From NCBI GenBank assembly GCA_024643945.1, contig JAHELX010000298.1, forward strand, positions 1-7,489: DNA of 7,489 bases, read 5' to 3'. This document shows, piece after piece, positions 4,382 to 7,489 of this stretch. Below the pieces are notes generated by a model. That model was not told the DNA's origin. It searched no databases and saw nothing but the letters and a program-made list of their open reading frames with translations. Source of the DNA: Anaerolineales bacterium (GTDB taxonomy: Bacteria; Chloroflexota; Anaerolineae; 4572-78; NAK82). Position numbers and translations under genes: made by a program. Position 1 is the stretch's first letter. Every line of letters begins with the position of its first letter.

Positions 4382-6078
4382 TAGCGGGTGAAGTGCTTAT
4401 ACAAGGCGACCGGCCCATCCTGCCCGTCGAGAGAAGGAACAGCGTGGGCCGGGTAGACGATAAAGGGATAGTCTTGCGGCCCACCCAGTCCCCCATGGCT
4501 GGCCACCTGGTCTTCAAACGTGACGACCCGCCCATCGTGCAATGCCCCCAGCAAGATGAGATCGCCACTATGAGGATAGCGAGCCAGTCGCTGTAACTGG
4601 CAAGCGACGTAGCCGGGCTCCGACAGGCCCGCCAGCGGATGGCGCCCCTCGACGTGCTCCGAGCTCCCCAGCGTCAACGTCCCCTGCCGGTTCATCACCA
4701 CCACCTGCTCCCCCTGGCGGCCCACGATCCACCCGATGCCCGGATGCTCCAACAGGCTGGGTAGGAGACGCGGGTAAAGCAGCGCGATGTCGCTCAAGTC
4801 CAGCGCCCGGCGATTCACGTTGAAATAGACGTGGGCCAATGAACCCGAGTTACGGACCACCACGTCGTTGCGGCGGGTCAGGTCCCATTCGGGCTCATCG
4901 TATGCAGGCAGCCGTTCGTCTACAAAGTGGCGAGCGGCATGCAGCAGCCGGGCACCAGCCGGCCGCAGACGCGCCTCGATCTCACGCAGCTCTTCCAGCA
5001 AAATCTGGACCTGGGCCTCCGAAATCTGCTCGCCGGTGCTCCCTTCGTCTATTGAGACCGGGCTGCCGATGTTCTCGACGATATACTGTCCGAGGGTTTT
5101 GGCATACAGGCGCTGAAAGGGTATGGCCGGCGTCTGGCCGTGATCTGCCATGATATAAAAATCATATCGGCGGCGCTGCGCCCGGCGCGCCAGGCGCTCC
5201 AACTGGCCAATATCGTGGTCAATGCCGCGTAGGGTGCGAAATGCCTCCGGGCTGTCGGGCCCAAAGTGATGGGCCGCCTCGTCGTAGCCGTAGTAATTGG
5301 TGAAAATCGCCGGCGTGCCGCGATGAATGTCCAGATAAGCCGAAAAAGTTTGCAACTCCCTGAAAATGACATTGACAATGACCTTCAGGAAAGGCGAAAG
5401 AATGCGAGGCGCCTCGTAATAGCCAGGGACGAAGAGGGCAATCAACCGCTTGAAGAGGTCCCGCAGGTACTCCCACAACGATAGGACCAGGACGCGAGCC
5501 ACGCGCAGCGGGCTCAAGAGAAAAAGCAGCAAAAAGCCCATGCCCTTTACGTTTTCGGAGAAGTGGCCACTTCCCAGAGAGCCAAGAGTGAGCAGACTCA
5601 GGCGTGCGTCACCATCCAGGAGGCTGACGTAACTCGAGCCGCCGCGCAGGATACCAGTCCCGTTGGCGGCGACCCGGGCCTGCAATGTGTGAGCAGCCCT
5701 GGGAAGTTTGCACACGACCGACCCGTCCCTGTCTTTTTCGTACCAACGGAAGCCGGGGATGTCAAAGGCGTCGCCGAACATCAAACCAGCCTGCACCGCG
5801 GGGGTCGTGCTGGGCAAACCGCAGCGCCAGCGGCCCAGCCGGTAGCGTCCCCGGCTCAGAAGCCGGCGCAGGCGCGGGGTGTGGCCCCTGGCCATGGCTT
5901 CGACCAGGTAATCGTAGGCCAGCCCGTCGATCTGAACGATGACGAAGCCGCGCCGGTGCCCGTCGGGGGCCTCGGGGGAACGCCCTAGATGGCGGGCCAG
6001 CGTATCGTAGCGGCGCTTATTCAAACGGTTCGCCAGCCCGTCAAACAGGTCAACTAAACGGCGTGCTTCCCAGGACAT
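4294..6078 (-). CDS. Membrane-associated alkaline-phosphatase-superfamily phosphodiesterase (type I phosphodiesterase/nucleotide pyrophosphatase-like)
   Basis: 594 residues from ATG 6078. The metal site of the superfamily is readable: D51 in VQIDGLAYD, nucleophile T91/T92 in GLPSTTPA, D266 and H270 in YYGYDEAAHHFGPDS, D312-H313 in MADHGQT, and H528 in SHGG. These match two-metal phosphodiesterases/nucleotide pyrophosphatases, so it probably hydrolyses a phosphodiester or phosphomonoester; the substrate is unknown. Between the nucleophile and the second motif is an insert (about 178-240) with hydrophobic stretches at 180-201 and 211-222 and an amphipathic segment 228-240, suggesting membrane attachment. 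The same frame is open upstream to 6369, but that part is an out-of-frame reading of the protease gene. ATG 6078 leaves a 19-base gap, with AAAAGG somewhat far upstream (about 14 bases). It is the second gene of an operon with the M50 protease. The C-terminal ~28 residues overlap the lipoprotein gene and look unconserved. Confidence 0.82.
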   Translation of the reverse strand: MSWEARRLVDLFDGLANRLNKRRYDTLARHLGRSPEAPDGHRRGFVIVQIDGLAYDYLVEAMARGHTPRLRRLLSRGRYRLGRWRCGLPSTTPAVQAGLMFGDAFDIPGFRWYEKDRDGSVVCKLPRAAHTLQARVAANGTGILRGGSSYVSLLDGDARLSLLTLGSLGSGHFSENVKGMGFLLLFLLSPLRVARVLVLSLWEYLRDLFKRLIALFVPGYYEAPRILSPFLKVIVNVIFRELQTFSAYLDIHRGTPAIFTNYYGYDEAAHHFGPDSPEAFRTLRGIDHDIGQLERLARRAQRRRYDFYIMADHGQTPAIPFQRLYAKTLGQYIVENIGSPVSIDEGSTGEQISEAQVQILLEELREIEARLRPAGARLLHAARHFVDERLPAYDEPEWDLTRRNDVVVRNSGSLAHVYFNVNRRALDLSDIALLYPRLLPSLLEHPGIGWIVGRQGEQVVVMNRQGTLTLGSSEHVEGRHPLAGLSEPGYVACQLQRLARYPHSGDLILLGALHDGRVVTFEDQVASHGGLGGPQDYPFIVYPAHAVPSLDGQDGPVALYKHFTRYQGDGDGSMSSSDTTSQAPSSRRKVSLRD

Positions 6079-6097
6079 AGGTTTATCTATTACCTTT

Positions 6098-7210
6098 TCA
6101 CCGGCGCCGCCAGGCAAGACCCGCATAGGCACGGTTGATGTCTTCCAGCGAAATGAGGCCCAGGAAGTGGCCCCGGTCAAATACGGGTAACGCGCTGAGA
6201 CCGGTCTGGGCGATGAGTTGCTGGGCTCGCAGCAAGAGGTCATCGGGGGATACGACCGGAAAGTCGCGTCCCATCGCCTCTTCCACGCGCACATACCCGC
6301 CTTCGGTCTGGATGGTCGCCAGCAAATCCCCCCGAGAGAGGATGCCCACCAGGACACCCTCCCGGACAACAGGAAAGTCTTGCTGGTGGGTGCGGTAGCT
6401 CATCTCCAACACGTCGGCCAGCCTATCCTCGGCAGCAACGGCCCGCACCGCCCGCATGGGCAAGGCGTGGCGAACGCGCAAGCCCTGCACCATAGCCCGC
6501 GCCTGCACTGCCTGATCTTCGTAGCTGGCCCCGGTGAAGACGAACAGCGCCACCAGCACCAACGAGATGCTACCCAGGCGCGTCAGGCCCACGAGGGCCA
6601 GCCCCACCGCCATCAATTGCCCCACCCGGGCAGCGATGCGCGTGGCGCGCGGATAGCTGGTCCACATGGCCAGCAGAGCCCGCAACACACGCCCACCATC
6701 CATTGGAAAAGCGGGGATCAGATTAAAAAGGCCCAAAATCAGATTGGCCCCCAGCAGATAGACAACCAGCGATAACAGGCTCCTGGGACCCAGGAGCAGG
6801 TGGGACAGATTGCGAAGGTTGAGAAGGACTCCCGCGCCCCCCACCAAAGCCAGGGCAAGCCCCAATCCCATCACCAGGACGAAGTTGACCGCAGGTCCGG
6901 CAAGGGCAATCATCAATTCATGGAACGGTCTCTCGGGCATGGTCTCTAATTGGGCAATACCGCCAATCGGCAACAGGGTAATATCTTTGACCCCGATACC
7001 CAGGCGCCGGGCAACCAGGCTGTGTCCCAATTCGTGCAGTGTGACACACACAAAAAGCAACAAGATGGAGACCGAGGCAAACAGCGCGCCGCGCACGCCG
7101 CCTAAACCGCTCGCTCCCTGAGCCGCCGCCCAGATGATGATGAGGACAAAGGTGACGTGAATCTTTATGTCAATTCCATGCACTGCCCCAATCTTAAACG
7201 ACCATTTCAT
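6098..7210 (-). CDS. M50-family site-2 membrane metalloprotease with CBS domain pair
   Basis: 370 residues. Hydrophobic segments lie near 17-31, 45-68, 97-127, 143-170 and 196-228. The zinc site is HELGH at 59-63, and the third ligand D171 is in NLIPAFPMDGGR (163-174). Both are hallmarks of SpoIVFB/Rip-type intramembrane proteases that cut substrates inside the membrane. Residues 240-370 form two CBS motifs (MRAVRAVAAEDRLADVL...DFPVVREGVLVGILSRGDL and FPVVSPDDLLLRAQQLI...LPVFDRGHFLGLISLEDI), a cytosolic module that in other proteins binds adenine nucleotides and gates activity. The start ATG 7210 has AAGGG seven bases upstream. The TGA at 6098-6100 is 19 bases from the next gene, so the phosphodiesterase is likely co-transcribed. 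The physiological substrate is unknown. Confidence 0.94.
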   Translation of the reverse strand: MKWSFKIGAVHGIDIKIHVTFVLIIIWAAAQGASGLGGVRGALFASVSILLLFVCVTLHELGHSLVARRLGIGVKDITLLPIGGIAQLETMPERPFHELMIALAGPAVNFVLVMGLGLALALVGGAGVLLNLRNLSHLLLGPRSLLSLVVYLLGANLILGLFNLIPAFPMDGGRVLRALLAMWTSYPRATRIAARVGQLMAVGLALVGLTRLGSISLVLVALFVFTGASYEDQAVQARAMVQGLRVRHALPMRAVRAVAAEDRLADVLEMSYRTHQQDFPVVREGVLVGILSRGDLLATIQTEGGYVRVEEAMGRDFPVVSPDDLLLRAQQLIAQTGLSALPVFDRGHFLGLISLEDINRAYAGLAWRRR

Positions 7211-7217
7211 CTGCCGA

Positions 7218-7222
7218 CCCTT
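7218..7222 (-). promoter_or_regulatory. Ribosome binding site of the M50 protease gene
   Basis: AAGGG on the minus strand lies seven bases before ATG 7210. It sits only four bases from the base of the large hairpin at 7227-7282, so folding of the leader could influence translation. Confidence 0.65.
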
Positions 7223-7226
7223 CTAA

Positions 7227-7282
7227 TCCTCTTGTAGAGGCAACATCGACAAAAAGTTGTCGATGTTGCCTCTACAAGAGGA
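7227..7282. repeat. Perfect 26-bp hairpin flanked by CTAA direct repeats
   Basis: Arms at 7227-7252 and 7257-7282 are exactly complementary around the loop AAAG. Each arm holds a smaller dyad, CCTCT TGT AGAGG or its complement. CTAA occurs on both sides (7223-7226 and 7283-7286), which may be a 4-bp target duplication. There is no T-tract on either strand directly after the stem, so it is not a simple terminator. It would form the start of the protease leader RNA if the adjacent -10 box is used. Confidence 0.8.
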
Positions 7283-7285
7283 CTA

Positions 7286-7291
7286 ATTATA
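7286..7291 (-). promoter_or_regulatory. Candidate -10 box for the protease-phosphodiesterase operon
   Basis: TATAAT on the minus strand, 75 bases before ATG 7210. No good -35 lies 16-18 bp upstream. A start around 7279 would place the 26-bp hairpin at the very 5' end of the transcript. Confidence 0.4.
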
Positions 7292-7296
7292 CAAAA

Positions 7297-7332
7297 GGCC
7301 ACCCATGCAACCGCACCGGTGGCCCCCTTTTT
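7297..7332. terminator. Probable bidirectional Rho-independent terminator
   Basis: GGCCACC (7297-7303) pairs with GGTGGCC (7318-7324) across a 14-base loop. On the plus strand the stem is followed by CCC and five T; on the minus strand directly by TTTTG. It could end a leftward transcript from beyond the right edge, separating it from the protease operon. The 7-bp stem is short but GC-rich. Confidence 0.5.
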
Positions 7333-7489
7333 GCTTATCGCCCTGAGCGCGATCTGATACAAACAACTGGGGACACTCAAATCTTAGATGTTATCTGGCA
7401 AGATTTGCGTTACGTGCGAGAATTATACCTGACCCAAGTGCAGGTATTATATGACTCACGGACAGAAGGAAACACGGACTTGAATTCCT
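7333..7489. other. Right-edge region without a confident gene
   Basis: AT-richer than the rest. A plus-strand frame from about 7330 is open to the edge (it includes ILDVIWQDLRYVRELYLTQVQVLYDSR) but has only TTG and GTG candidates and no good ribosome binding site early on. AGAAGGA at 7464-7470 precedes a TTG at 7480, which could be a gene start. An inverted repeat ATACCTG/CAGGTAT spans 7425-7447. TATAAT-like boxes occur on the minus strand at 7422-7427 and 7447-7452. This looks like a control region for a gene outside the window; its orientation cannot be decided. Confidence 0.3.

Noticed and set aside
5563..5988. 141-codon plus-strand open frame opposite the phosphodiesterase
   Set aside because: It is a shadow of the conserved catalytic region on the minus strand and lacks a ribosome binding site.
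6079..6369. N-terminal extension of the phosphodiesterase frame to an upstream ATG
   Set aside because: This part is an alternative-frame reading of the protease's conserved CBS region. The Trp/Arg/Ser-rich translation has no family character, and ATG 6078 gives a normal start just after the protease stop.
6218..6775. 185-codon plus-strand open frame opposite the M50 protease
   Set aside because: The His/Gln-rich translation is a typical antisense shadow of CBS and membrane segments.

Overview
The window looks like part of a bacterial chromosome of roughly 55-60% GC. It is most like a Chloroflexota genome (Anaerolineae or Caldilineae type). That placement is inferred from style: a sugar-binding lipoprotein with a Thr/Glu/Pro-rich tether, intergenic heptanucleotide arrays with a CGT core, dispersed long hairpins, and a YabN-type MazG fused to a methylase domain. 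No rRNA, tRNA or CRISPR array was seen.

Left part (1-2106, all minus strand): a carbohydrate-uptake locus. A LacI-family repressor (2106 to 1057) is followed downstream by the start of an ABC-transporter sugar-binding lipoprotein (607 to the left edge, N-terminal 202 residues only). Between them lies a 131-bp non-coding element with terminal inverted repeats and an exact 8-bp target duplication (MITE-like). The repressor gene has a consensus sigma-70 promoter (TTGACA, 17 bp, TATAAT) with two tandem 13-bp operator-like repeats across the predicted transcription start, so it probably represses itself. A separate 14-bp palindrome with a central CG upstream of the binding-protein gene is a candidate operator for the transporter.

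Middle (2107-4381, plus strand): mazG, a 497-residue protein with an N-terminal tetrapyrrole-methylase-like domain and two MazG domains (nucleotide clean-up), transcribed divergently from the repressor. It is followed by a small lipoprotein of unknown function. A symmetric array of heptanucleotide repeats separates the two and supplies the last codons and stop of mazG.

Right part (4294-7210, minus strand): a two-gene operon. The first gene encodes an M50 (site-2) membrane metalloprotease with a CBS pair. Nineteen bases later comes a membrane-associated alkaline-phosphatase-superfamily phosphodiesterase. Its 3' end overlaps the lipoprotein gene tail to tail by 88 bp. A perfect 26-bp hairpin flanked by CTAA direct repeats lies in the predicted 5' leader of the protease gene. 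A probable bidirectional terminator lies just beyond. The last ~155 bases have no confident gene.

No clearly new defence or biosynthetic system is visible. The most noteworthy signals are non-coding: three long hairpins whose arms are themselves near-palindromes, the MITE-like element with its 8-bp duplication, and the heptad array that intrudes into a gene end.
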